Assembly: GCF_963855985.1 (NCBI RefSeq)
Contig: NC_087095.1
Coordinates: 72,001-136,000 of the forward strand
Direction of reading: 5' to 3'
Source: Ostrinia nubilalis
Taxonomy: Eukaryota > Arthropoda > Insecta > Lepidoptera > Crambidae
Length of the DNA: 64,000 nucleotides
Each line of letters begins with the position of its first letter. Positions within the stretch are counted from its first letter, which is position 1. Below are positions 21,752 through 31,481 of this stretch, piece after piece. The notes beneath the pieces are model-generated. The model saw only the letters and a list, made by a program, of their open reading frames with translations, ran no database searches and was not told where the DNA came from. The position numbers were made by a program, and so were the translations under genes.

Positions 21752-24538
21752 CTAAAACACACGAAATCTACTGTCGAAGGATTGAAAGTATTCTTCCACA
21801 GAGTAGAACCCAGCTTGTACCAACAATGTTTTTAGTTTATTTTTAAATGGTTGCAAAGGAAGAGACTTTGTTGTTTCATCTAACCTGTTATAAATTTTTA
21901 TGGCCATACAGTAAGCATTTTTACTGTACAGACTGGTAGTTTTCGCAGGGAAATTTAATCTACGTGGATATCTAGTATTAAAGTTACATTCACTACTTTT
22001 AGTCTTGAACAGAGTAAAATTTGTCTTGACAAACACACAAATCTCGTAAATGTATATACACGGGATAGTTAACAAGTTCAATTCCTTGAAAATGGGTCTA
22101 CATGACGTTAGACTGTCCACGTTGTAGATTGCCCTGATACATTGTTTTTGGGATTTGAAAACTTGATTTATATGACTGGAATTGCCCCAAAGTATAACAG
22201 CATACCTTAGCAGCGAGCATACATAGCCATGATACGCCTGAATGGCTACTTTTTTGTCGCTGATTCGAGCCAATCGCCAGAGTGCATACGCAAAGGAATT
22301 AATTTTACCACATATCATGTCGATATGTATTTTCCATGAGAAGCGATCATCTATATGAATACCCAGGAAGATAGTTTGGCTGGACTCTTTAATTTCTTGA
22401 TTTTCAAAAAGTATGTTTAATGATAATTTATTTCCATTTTTATTTATAAATTGAATGTATGTCGTCTTATTTAAATTTACGTGTAAGTTATTATTTTTAA
22501 GCCAATCTATTACCTTACGTATAGTGTTATTAATATCTTGGTTATAAGTTCTAGTGTCATTGCACGGTATTACCACAGATACGTCGTCAGCAAAAAGAGT
22601 GCATTTAAAGTCTATTGCATCTGGGAGATCGTTTATGTACAGCAGAAACAGCAGAGGTCCCAATATACTGCCTTGCGGTACTCCAAATTTATTTATCCTA
22701 GTATGTGATCTATATGAATTTATTACATTTTTTGGGTCAAAATTTGAAATTTCGACAGACTGCTTTCTACCATTTAAGTAACTTTGGAGCCATTTGTTTG
22801 CTATACCTCTTATCCCATAAGAATTACATTTTTTTATAAGAATATCGTGTGACACAAAATCAAAGGCCTTGCTCATATCAAAGAACACGGTGGTTACAGG
22901 TATACGCTTATCCATAAGGGACATCACATTATTTACCAATGAAAAAGCAGCTAACGATGTTGATTTGCCTTTTTGGAATCCATATTGTTCTGTCTTAATG
23001 ATTTTATGCTTATCCAAGAATTTAGTAAGACGGACATGCATGGCTCTTTCGAATATTTTCGAAATGACAGGCAAAATAGATATCGGGCGGTAGTTTGCCA
23101 TATTTTTCCTATCTCCCTTTTTATGAAGAGGCTTAATAATGGCAATTTTAAGCTGATCAGGAAAAGTTCCTGTAGAAAACGATAAATTAATTAAGTGGGC
23201 TAATACTGGTGCAATTTCAACTTTACAAAGTTTTAGAATTTTAGTAAGTATGCCATCATAACCAATTGATTTAGTGTCTTTGAGTGAACTTATTATTTTA
23301 ATAACTTCATTTTCATCTACTGGAATTAAGAACATGCTAGAATTCGTCAAGTTCATTTGATTGATGTCAAAAGTGTCATTATTTGTGTCAGAAATTTCAT
23401 TAGTCAAGTTTATATAGTAGTCATTAAATTCGTTTGATATGTCAGTGGGATTCAATATGCTATCATTATTTATTACTATTTGGTCAATATTTCTGTTTAT
23501 TATACTATCACTGGTCTTGTTTTTAATTACGTCCCAAGTAGCCTTACACACATTTTTAGATTTATACAAGTAACTTTTATTTGCCAATTTTTGGGCTTGA
23601 AAAGTACAGCGTTTTAAGCACCTAGAGTACTGCTTATATTTATTTTTTGTAGCAATATTCGAATTTTTATAATATGAAAATCGGAGTTTCCTTTTAGTTT
23701 TAATTGAAGTTTTTAATCCTTTTGTGAACCAATGTGTCGGCTTAGTGGATGATTTCATTTTAATACTTTTAAGAGGAAAGCATAAGTCGTAGTAGAGATT
23801 AAAATCCTCCGAGAATAGTTGATAAGCCGTCGTCATATCTACTTCTTTATATACGTTACTCCAAGTTATGCTACTTAAAACCTCCAAGAGTTTTGTTATA
23901 TTTTCGATATCGTAGTCTCTTGTTTTGAAATACCAATATTTAGGACGTTGAACCAGACCAGCCACATCAAAAGTGATTGACTGTGCAGTATCGTGATCAG
24001 ATAATCCTAATGTATGATTTTCTCCTACAGCTTTTGGTATATTGCTAAGAATTTGATCCAGGCACGAATTTTTACGCGTGGGTGTTAATATGTGGAGTGT
24101 AAAATTGTTATTAGCTGCAATTCTTTTTAATTCTACCGTACTATTGTTATTTTTAAGGATGTCAATATTTAAGTCCCCGGCAATAACGACTTTGTACTTT
24201 GTTTTGCGTTTCAGTTTAACCATGAGCTGCTCAAGTTTTTCAAGGAATTTCGTTACGTTGGATGTTGGTGTCCTATAGATACATATTACAATGCATTTAA
24301 TTTGCGCAATGTCTATACCACAACACTCGAAGACAAAGTTTTCAGAAAGTTCCTTCACCCATGTTATTTCTTGTGTTTGGATATCGTTCTTTGCTAATAC
24401 GCATACACCACCTCTTTTTTGGTGTGACCTTGAATATGCCGCAACTAAATGATAACCCGAGATATGTATGTTTTTTTTACAACCTGTTTTCACAAATGTC
24501 TCACTAAAGCATAATATATCAACCTGTTTCCTGTTCAT
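21752..24538 (-). CDS. LINE ORF2: APE endonuclease and reverse transcriptase (element A)
   Basis: Makes the enzyme that nicks target DNA and reverse-transcribes the element RNA in the nucleus. From the annotated Met there are 928 residues. The endonuclease occupies about 1-220: FSETF with Glu13, GDLNID at 121-126, LSDHD at 179-183. The RT spans about 400-800: FFDMSKAFD at 552-560 with catalytic Asp554, GVPQGSILGPLLF at 619-631, FADD at 649-652 with Asp651/652. A C-terminal Cys-rich region follows; no RNase H is seen. All catalytic residues seen are intact. The frame is open upstream of this Met to at least 24634. That stretch encodes LTILHQNIAG, the endonuclease N-terminal Asn motif, so the true protein begins earlier than the first AUG. 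The frame overlaps the end of ORF1 in the +1 frame (see the frameshift entry). ORF identity is very secure; the translation start is not. Confidence 0.92.
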   Translation of the reverse strand: MNRKQVDILCFSETFVKTGCKKNIHISGYHLVAAYSRSHQKRGGVCVLAKNDIQTQEITWVKELSENFVFECCGIDIAQIKCIVICIYRTPTSNVTKFLEKLEQLMVKLKRKTKYKVVIAGDLNIDILKNNNSTVELKRIAANNNFTLHILTPTRKNSCLDQILSNIPKAVGENHTLGLSDHDTAQSITFDVAGLVQRPKYWYFKTRDYDIENITKLLEVLSSITWSNVYKEVDMTTAYQLFSEDFNLYYDLCFPLKSIKMKSSTKPTHWFTKGLKTSIKTKRKLRFSYYKNSNIATKNKYKQYSRCLKRCTFQAQKLANKSYLYKSKNVCKATWDVIKNKTSDSIINRNIDQIVINNDSILNPTDISNEFNDYYINLTNEISDTNNDTFDINQMNLTNSSMFLIPVDENEVIKIISSLKDTKSIGYDGILTKILKLCKVEIAPVLAHLINLSFSTGTFPDQLKIAIIKPLHKKGDRKNMANYRPISILPVISKIFERAMHVRLTKFLDKHKIIKTEQYGFQKGKSTSLAAFSLVNNVMSLMDKRIPVTTVFFDMSKAFDFVSHDILIKKCNSYGIRGIANKWLQSYLNGRKQSVEISNFDPKNVINSYRSHTRINKFGVPQGSILGPLLFLLYINDLPDAIDFKCTLFADDVSVVIPCNDTRTYNQDINNTIRKVIDWLKNNNLHVNLNKTTYIQFINKNGNKLSLNILFENQEIKESSQTIFLGIHIDDRFSWKIHIDMICGKINSFAYALWRLARISDKKVAIQAYHGYVCSLLRYAVILWGNSSHINQVFKSQKQCIRAIYNVDSLTSCRPIFKELNLLTIPCIYIYEICVFVKTNFTLFKTKSSECNFNTRYPRRLNFPAKTTSLYSKNAYCMAIKIYNRLDETTKSLPLQPFKNKLKTLLVQAGFYSVEEYFQSFDSRFRVF

Positions 24539-24620
24539 AGAAATCTCATCCAGTGTAAGCTCAATGAGTTCCTTTTTACTTAGTATACCAGCTATGTTTT
24601 GATGAAGAATGGTGAGTTTG

Positions 24621-25316
24621 CTATTCGTTACGAAAAAACTTATTTTCGGATTCTTTATGATACGCGCCGTGGTCTTTAAAAAAATATTCAGTAATTAACT
24701 TTTGCACAAATAGTCCTTTTGGGTTTTGAGAATCGACGTTTTTCGATGGCTGCTGGTTAAAAAGCAATGATTTTTTAGTATTGCTTATAGATTTAATATT
24801 GCGATTTTTGATAGCTACTCTCTTTGTAGGTATTTTGTTGTAACCCAAATACTTCATAGAATAGTACATATGATCAACAATAAGATTTATCCTATAGCAC
24901 ACTTTATTAAGAAAATGTTTGTCATCATATTCAATGTAATCTAAATCTAAAAATTTACAATTGCTAAGGCCATTACAGTACATTTTTAACGACTTATTCA
25001 AGTACTTTTCATTAAGGCTTACACTTTGTTTTACTCCCAATACAATCACAGTTTGCTTGTAGTGTGTTTTTAAAAAGAAACACAGTTCTGCAATTAATTT
25101 GGTAGGATTACAATCATTCTCACCAATGCTAATGATAATTACGTCGTGGGGACTAATTTTAACGGCCTCAGTAGGCTTTAGTATTTCGCTAGACGGTGCA
25201 TGAGGCTTAATATTGGCGCTTACATTGTAGTAAGTGTGCATGAACTGTGGTATCCTATCGAACGAAAAAAGAATTTTGAAAATTGGACTACTCTGTAAAA
25301 AGTTCACGCAGATCAT
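24621..25316 (-). CDS. LINE ORF1 C-terminal part with SGNH-like domain (element A, partial)
   Basis: The open frame of 231 residues carries the ORF1 C-terminal region. Roughly the first 20 residues look unrelated, after which FDRIPQFMH and NIKPHAPSSEIL align in layout with element B ORF1. The key motif is ISIGEND (Gly-Glu-Asn-Asp), corresponding to the GxND block of SGNH/GDSL hydrolase-like domains known in CR1-type ORF1. The PHD finger and coiled coil expected upstream are missing, so the gene is 5'-truncated and the Met at 25316 is not the native start. It ends ...KFFRNE-stop, and the last codons (TTT TTT CGT AAC GAA TAG) overlap the ORF2 frame. The role would be an RNA-binding or chaperone component of the retrotransposition particle. 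Confidence 0.75.
   Translation of the reverse strand: MICVNFLQSSPIFKILFSFDRIPQFMHTYYNVSANIKPHAPSSEILKPTEAVKISPHDVIIISIGENDCNPTKLIAELCFFLKTHYKQTVIVLGVKQSVSLNEKYLNKSLKMYCNGLSNCKFLDLDYIEYDDKHFLNKVCYRINLIVDHMYYSMKYLGYNKIPTKRVAIKNRNIKSISNTKKSLLFNQQPSKNVDSQNPKGLFVQKLITEYFFKDHGAYHKESENKFFRNE
24630..24638 (-). promoter_or_regulatory. candidate +1 ribosomal frameshift site (TTT TTT CGT), element A
   Basis: In ORF1 frame the minus strand reads AAG TTT TTT CGT AAC GAA TAG. ORF2 is in the +1 frame (TTT TTC GTA ACG AAT AGC AAA). It is open from about 24690 with no ATG until 24538, which lies past the conserved endonuclease N-terminus. UUU_CGU is an established +1 slippery sequence: tRNA-Phe moves from UUU to UUC while the CGU codon waits in the A site. 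Element B has the same motif and frame relation. Frameshifting itself is inferred. Confidence 0.5.
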
Positions 25317-25319
25317 AGA

Positions 25320-26015
25320 AAGGTACCTAAATAATGTTACGCGCCGACTTGAGAACGCTTGCCCCTTTTTTTTCGTCGGTTAAAAAATTGACATTCGAGC
25401 ACACGTACTTGTTCGGCGTTGGCGACACGGCCGTGTGAGCGCGTTATATCACGGGGCAGAGCAGAAGGTAGCAATCTCAAACTCGTCCATTCGCGTAACA
25501 GGCAACGGCGCGGCGCTATTCACAAACTTATAGTTGCCGACCTTGGGCAAATAGCTGGCAAGCGTGAACGTCATATCCTTTACTGGTTCTGAGAGTTTAA
25601 CGAGAGACTGTATTTCTACTTCGCAGTTTTAAATTAGTGCTAACGACTGAGCTGAAACAATCCTAACTCGGTTTATTTCTAAAACGTATACTATACTTTC
25701 TTTGTAAAATGATAATAAATGAAAAAAATATTATATTATATTCTAACATGTACCGGGTTATCTTGGCTTTCATCCAACTGTAAAATATTCATCAATATTA
25801 TTTCATACAATATGATACAATGAACTGAATGCACGATGGTTGAACTGTATAAAACATCAATAACACATTGAACGCCAACGCGGTCAATGTTGTCCGACAC
25901 TGCACTTTCCTACCAGGCCAAGTAAAAATTTCAATTTTTTTCAATTTTCGTCGATTGTTTTTTTTTGTTAAATCATTACATTATAAACATAAATAAAGGA
26001 TTTTATTAACATATA
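25320..26015. other. non-coding stretch
   Basis: A GC-richer block (25340-25560) without ORF1 homology is followed by AT-rich DNA. The GC-rich part could be a remnant of LINE 5' UTR or host sequence. This cannot be decided from the sequence. Confidence 0.3.
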
Positions 26016-26397
26016 GTTGTTTTTAGGGAATGCAGAATCGGTTCTGGTTTGAGGAACCGGGTTTTTCGGGTCTGGTGGTCATGAGAACCGGGAGCCCCGG
26101 TTTTTTCGGTTCTTTCGGTTCCAAAAAAACAATATTTTGATTATGTTTTTTTTATTGAAATAACACTTCTTTGAATAGACTAGGAATAATCAACAAACAT
26201 GATTAACAATATTTTTCTATTTTTACTAAATTCTACTCCCAAAAATAAAAAGAAGTAAAATAATCAGTTTTCAATTGAGGTACAACAATCAGTCTTTTTC
26301 ATCCAACTTAACGATATATTTGACTATTTATAGGTATATTGACTGTCAGATGCAAAGCAAATAAAAGAGTCAGTGTTGCCAACTCTTACACAAAAAT

Positions 26398-27541
26398 ATC
26401 ATCATCATCATCATTTAAACCATAGGATAGGACGTCCACTGCTGAACATTAACCTCCCCCAATGCTTTCCATGTTGATCGATTGGTAGCGGCCTGCGTCC
26501 AGCGCTTCCCTGCTACCTTTATGATGTCGTCGGTCCACCTTGTGGGTGGACGTTCCACGCTGCTTTTTCCGGTACGCGGCCTCCATTCCAGGACCTTCCT
26601 GCCCCATCGGCCGTCAGTTCTGCGTCCGCGTCGGGCTATGTCCGCTGAGTCCGCTGACATAGAAATGAGGAGAAGGAAGGAGGAAATCTCCTCATTTCTG
26701 ATTCGATCTCGTAAAGAAACACCGAGCATAGCCCTCTCCATAGCACGCTGTGCAACTTTGAGCTTCTGTATAAGGCCTATAGTGAGAGGCCACGTTTCCG
26801 AGCCATAAGTCATCACTGGTAACACACATTGGTTGTAGACTTTCGTCTTCAGGCACTGAGGTATTTTGGATGAAAAGATGTTGCGTAGTTTCCCGAACGC
26901 TGCCTAGCCGAGTTGGATTCGACGATTGACCCCCTTTTCGAAATTCGACCTACCTAGCTGGATCGTTTGTCCGAGGTAGACATACTTGTCAACAATCTCG
27001 AGGATTGAGCTCCCAACCGAAACTGGGTAGGGCGCAACATGGACATTGGACATAAGCTTTGTTTTGTCCATATTCATCCTCAGGCCTACCTATTAGGAAA
27101 CTCGATTAAGGTCTTTGAGCATTGTGCCAAGATCTTACAACGATTCTGCCATGACCACAATCAGTATCGTGGGCAAACCGAAGGTGAGTGATGTACTCGC
27201 CATTAATGTTTATGCCGAATCCTTACCATTCAAGGAGTTTGAAAGCGTCTTCCAATGCAGTGGTGAACAGTTTAGGAGATATAACATATCCCTGCCTTAC
27301 GCCTTACTGCAGAGGAATCGTCCTCGTGCTCTGCTCCTGTACTCGGACCGACATGGTGGCGTTTTTGTACAAGCACTTCAGCACCTCGATATACCGATAG
27401 TCAATACGGCACCGCTGAAGAGACTGTAAACACTGCCCAAGACCCGATCGAATCGAAGACCTTCTCATAGTCTACGAACGCCAAGCATAGTGGCAAGTTA
27501 TAGTCCTCAATCTTCTGTATAACCTGTCGCAGCGTAAGCAC
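26398..27541 (-). pseudogene. 5'-truncated, degenerate RTE-clade LINE ORF2
   Basis: On the minus strand the fragment encodes an RT core (FVDYEKVFDSI, motif A with its Asp) near 27430-27490, then the RTE C-terminus at 26415-26825 (PVMTYGSETW, RAMERAMLGVSLRDRIRNEE, RRTDGRWGRKVLEWRPRTG, RPPTRWTDDI, STWKALGE). It ends with TGGTTTAAATGATGATGATGATG-type sequence. Frameshifts and stops separate the two parts. Residues after RNEE are replaced by SSFLLLISMSADSAD, produced by an inverted-repeat scar at 26660-26700. It is inserted inside a hAT-like element. Confidence 0.85.
26660..26702. repeat. inverted-repeat scar inside the RTE pseudogene
   Basis: agaaatgagga ... tcctcatttct forms a perfect 11-bp inverted repeat around ggaggaaatc, exactly where the RTE protein departs from its family pattern. 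It looks like a palindromic template-switch or repair scar. Confidence 0.55.
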
Positions 27542-27879
27542 AAACAAAAATGTGCCAGTGATTTAAAAAAAATGTAAGAAAAATGCTTAAAATATAGACA
27601 TATCTCATAAAAAAAAACAAAGTACAAAACCAATAAGTAGGTAACCTTTATTAGTAGCTAATCTGATATCTTTAGGTTCTCTATACGTTCGCAATTTTCT
27701 TGTGACGACTCATGCCTAATACCTATAACATATTTTAGACAACTATGCAAAACCCGAAAGTACCGAAAGAACCGGGTTTTGAATTTTTAAAACCCGGTTC
27801 TTAAGCTGTCGAAAAAACCCGGGTTTTCCCGGTTCTTTCGGTTCCGGGAAAACCCGGGTACAAACCCTAGTTGTTTTTG

Positions 27880-28270
27880 AGTCTCTACATCGTATTATTA
27901 AGCGTCGGACATCATTGACCCCCATGGCCCCAGCGAGCGAAAATCCGTTCCGTAGGGCCGCGCGGTCATGTTGTCGACCATCCCCGCTCGCATCCAAAAA
28001 AAAAAGGAGAACAACCAAAAAAATAAAGAGCTGTACATTGGTAGGTTTTTGATATATTATATTACGCATAAATAGGAATATTATAAGGTATAAAATGAGA
28101 AACGAAACTAGCAGGATAAGTCTTAAATAGTGATTAAAAATAATAATAAATTAATCGATGATACCGTAAAAGGAACGCTAAAAGTGAATTTTTTCAAATT
28201 GTTTTAATTAAAAAAGGTTCAAATTTTATTTTAAAAATTTAATTTATCAATAATTCGTATAAAAGTTGTC
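27880..28270. other. non-coding stretch
   Basis: Contains cattgacccccatggccc, a motif that recurs at 32080-32110 (cattgtcccccatggcccga), so a minor dispersed repeat may be present. Nothing else is supported. Confidence 0.3.
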
Positions 28271-28274
28271 CAAA

Positions 28275-28460
28275 ACTGAGCCGTCCCAGCTATGGCATTG
28301 TCAGGAAGGCGCTACTATCAATACTGAACTATTAGTTCCGATTTTTGCCTCGTTGGACAGCCATATAATTATGAAATTTACAGGAAGGTGCTATTAACAA
28401 CTGGGTTATTAATCCAATTTTTGCGACTTGACATTTTAGAAATTGTTTGACTGTATTTTG
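28275..28460. repeat. degenerate dispersed repeat (counterpart of 8.5 kb)
   Basis: Two related blocks lie in tandem (ggaaggcgctactatcaa, and ggaaggtgctattaacaa) followed by gcgacttgacattttag. They match 8530-8600 (ggagggcgctactatctt, cacttgacatttcag). Confidence 0.45.
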
Positions 28461-28464
28461 AATT

Positions 28465-29000
28465 TTTCATCCAACACTGTAGTGTCACTTTCGATCGGTT
28501 TTTTTGTCAAAACAATAGTGAATGGTCAGTATATTTACAATAATATTTAAAAATATACTTAAAATTAAAAATAATTATAATGACATAGCTGATTTAACAT
28601 GCCAATAATTTGACCTACATGAATAATAAAAAAAGTTTTAGAATAGAGTATCGATAAGAGAAAATTGTTTTTTTTTTCATACATTAAACAAATCTATTTT
28701 TTCGACAATCCTGCTAGGTGTAAGCATCTAATAAGTACAATTATTTATGCCAGTAATAAGGTTTTAAATGGCATAAGTTTTGTAGCTGTACAAAGAACTT
28801 AGTACCTGTACCAAACCTTCATACAAAGTAGTTGTTCAACAATGAAAGTGTCTTTTTTTTATTGTCCTGCATAATATAAATTATGTAAAATAAGTTAACG
28901 ATATGTTTTAATTAATAAACCGTTATTATCTTGCTAAAAAGTTGATACATTTGCAAAAATACATTGTAGTAATTAGCATGTTTCATTGCGCTACCACAGT
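28465..29000. other. non-coding AT-rich stretch
   Basis: No ORF or repeat structure is supported. Confidence 0.4.
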
Positions 29001-29003
29001 ATA

Positions 29004-30844
29004 TACAGGGTGTCCCGTAATGTAACGTCAAGCTGGAACTGGGTGTTGAGGCAAGTTGTGCTGGTTATCAGAAAAATAAAAAAAAAATCTATGTGGCATA
29101 TTTTAAAAATAATAGGCATTTAAAAAAAATTAAAAAATTCTACTCCAGGTGACGGTCCTTTTGCTCGTGTTGCCACAAATCTTCACTTTTTCCAAAATTT
29201 TTTTTTGTTATGTAACCCTGAATAATGCTTCTCTAAATTGTTATCAAAATTACAAAACCAGCTGCTCCAGCTTGGATGAAAAAAATACATTATTCTCAAA
29301 AAAAAATTCAAAATAAAAATTTTGCCTAGTTTAAACTGACTGTACTGAAAAAAAAATGTACTACGCGAGTGTGGCAAGTGACGTCATAATTTGGCGCATT
29401 TAGTAAAGATTCCAAAATGGTATAACACTTGGTAAATTTTTGCTGTAATTGTCGACAATTTTTGTTTTTTTGGAAATAGTCCCGTTTTTAACTTTATTTA
29501 CCTTGGTTAAAAATTATTATTTTAATGTGCCCAAAATTCAAGTTTTGTCACCATGACAGTAATTAGTAGTTGACATACTGTGACAATTTCACCCGTGCGC
29601 GCGCGCCTTTACTACCTGCTCTGCCTGCACTTGTACTTGGTAACAGGGATAATAAGGATATGAAGTTTCGGTTATGGATACGGTTACGGATATTAGAATA
29701 ATATTATACCGGTTTCGGTTACGGTCACGGATATGAAATCATTTCAGATTATCCGAAAGTCTCGGATAATTTCGGTTACGGAATTATTAGAATTTCAAAA
29801 ATGTAGGTATAATACAAATAGCAAGATGCTGCGTGAGCGTGACCCACATAGCTACTTTATGTACCAACTAAGACGACACCTATGTATGATAAAGGTAAAA
29901 CAGGCTGGCATGTTAGATGGTGCCAGCGAATGCCAGACAAGTTGGTAACAAATATTAAGATTTAAGGTACAATTCCAAGACGGGCCGCAGACCGCAAACT
30001 GCAACCGCAAACTGCAACCGCAAACTGCAACCGCAAACTGCAAAACTATGAAATCGGCAGCGCGGCATTGCAGCTGCGGCGTGTATACTGCAAATTTCAT
30101 CGAGTTTTGCAGTTTGGCCTTTATCCGAAACTATCCGTAACTTTTGAATCAGTTTCGGTTACGGTTATGGACATTTTTTTATTTCGGTTATCCGATAGTT
30201 TCGGTTACGGTTACGGATATCCATAACATCCCTGCTTGGTAAGATGGCCCTCTCCGTCCCGCTCATACCTTTTAAAATGGCTTCTCCACCTCACTTAAGC
30301 CAGAAACTTAAATTTTGGGCACATTAGAATAATATTTTTAACCAAGGTAGATAAAGTTAAAAACGGGATTATTTCCAATAAACAAAAATTGTCGACAATT
30401 ACAGCAAGATTTTACAAAGTGTTATACCATTTTGGAATCCTTACTAAATGCGCCAAATTATGACGTCACTTGCCACACTCGCGTAGTACAATTTTTTTTC
30501 AGTACAGTCAGTTTAAACTAGGCAAAATTTTTATTTTGATTTTTTTTTTGGGAATAATGTATTTTTTTCATCCAAGTTGGAGCAGCTGGTTTTGTTATTT
30601 TGATAACAATTTAGAGAAGCATTATTCAGGGTTACATAACAAAAAAAAAATTTGGAAAAAGTGAAGATTTGTGGCAACACGAGTAAAAGGACCGTCACCT
30701 GGAGTAGAATTTTTTGATTTTTTTTAAATGCCTATTATTTTTAAAATATGCCACATAGATTTTTTTTTATATTTTTCTGATAACCAGCCTAACTTGCCTC
30801 AACACCCAGTTCCGGCTTGACGTTACATTACGGGACACCCTGTA
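29004..30844 (+). mobile_element. long-palindrome DNA element carrying a hAT-like insertion, copy 1
   Basis: Termini TACAGGGTGTCCCGTAATG and its reverse complement, with near-identical inverted arms of about 530 bp (29004-29535 and 30315-30844). The flanks are TATA on the left and TATG on the right, so the target duplication is short and AT-rich but ambiguous. The centre holds a hAT-like element (29644-30234) with perfect 8-bp duplication. Copy 2 (53342-55204) lies in the opposite orientation and has the same hAT insertion at the same site. No transposase is seen. The superfamily is not assigned. Confidence 0.85.
29644..30234. mobile_element. hAT-like non-autonomous element, GGTTACGGATAT motif array
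   Basis: CAGGGAT ... ATCCCTG ends flanked by CTTGGTAA on both sides (29636-29643 and 30235-30242), an exact 8-bp target duplication. Both sub-ends are built of diverged ggttacggatat / atccgaaa units. The centre has four tandem copies of ccgcaaactgcaa (about 29995-30045), which are not expanded in the copy at 53954-54524. Confidence 0.8.
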
Positions 30845-30849
30845 TATGA

Positions 30850-31475
30850 GCTAAAGCAGTACGGAAACTTAGCCCTTTCGGCGAGTTAAATACCTACACT
30901 TCAACTGAGTGCTAGGGTTGGCACTCTTAATCTTTATAAAATTAATAAGGTTCTTACTTACTTATTTATTAAAACGTTTATTTAGGTTTTTTAATTATCA
31001 AATACCTAATGGAATAAATTAATTGACTAAGTAGTTAACAAAAAAATACAACGTTAATTAGGTTCTATAATGATCGAATACGTCATAATCGAATAAATTG
31101 ATTAAATACTATTAGAGGCCGGTAGAAGATCTATTCTCATATTAATAAAATACCGGATACTTACTTTCACATACCTATTGCCTCATTTTAAATACAGTTC
31201 ATCACTTAGTACAAAAGCGTGCGGAGCAAATTACTTTATCAATAGAACACATAAATTGTTAAAAAGCGTAATTTACGTAATTTAAAAAGAACTATTACAA
31301 AATCAGATGTAAGCACTTTATTTAAAAAGTAATATTTAATCATTTTTACAATTCAGAATTATTACGAAGTTTAAAAAATGAAAGTTCCGGTTTTGAAGAT
31401 GCCGAGTTCAAGCAGCCTTAAACTACGCAATACACTCGTTGCATGTTTTTAAAAATACAGCGGACAGTGCATGCA
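30850..31475. other. non-coding AT-rich stretch
   Basis: No gene, hairpin or dispersed repeat recognised. Confidence 0.4.
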
Positions 31476-31481
31476 ATAAAA

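Larger units (their letters stand above)
21373..25316 (-). mobile_element. CR1-group non-LTR retrotransposon, element A (5'-truncated)
   Basis: A minus-strand LINE with the order: ORF1 C-terminal part (24621-25316), ORF2 (21752 to at least 24634), a 3' UTR of about 380 bp ending in GCAAATAAAC and (TGATT)n. The microsatellite tail instead of poly(A), the SGNH-like ORF1 domain, and the APE endonuclease plus RT without an RNase H domain place it in the CR1/L2/Daphne-like assemblage of the Jockey superfamily. Precise clade placement needs a phylogeny. The 5' end is lost around 25.27-25.32 kb, typical of incomplete target-primed reverse transcription. Sequence above 25.32 kb shows no ORF1 continuation. 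ORF2 is uninterrupted, suggesting recent insertion. Confidence 0.9.
26024..27869. mobile_element. hAT-like element with CCGGGTTTT motif array, split by an RTE insertion
   Basis: Ends TAGGG... / ...ACCCTA are flanked by an 8-bp direct repeat GTTGTTTT (26016-26023 and 27870-27877), as expected for hAT transposition. The terminal parts (26024 to about 26130, and about 27745-27869) consist of diverged copies of aaccgggtttttcgg / ccggttctttcggttcc in both orientations. The middle is occupied by a 5'-truncated RTE LINE and AT-rich sequence. No transposase is present. Confidence 0.65.

Noticed and set aside
27115..27429. A 104-residue plus-strand frame
   Set aside because: It is antisense to the degenerate RTE reverse transcriptase on the minus strand.
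29183..29377. A 64-residue frame, recurring at 30470-30664, 53522-53716 and 54830-55024 with few changes
   Set aside because: It lies in the near-identical arms of the palindromic element, begins with a non-ATG codon and has AT-driven composition. Similarity follows from arm identity, not from coding constraint. A dN/dS test on many copies could change this.
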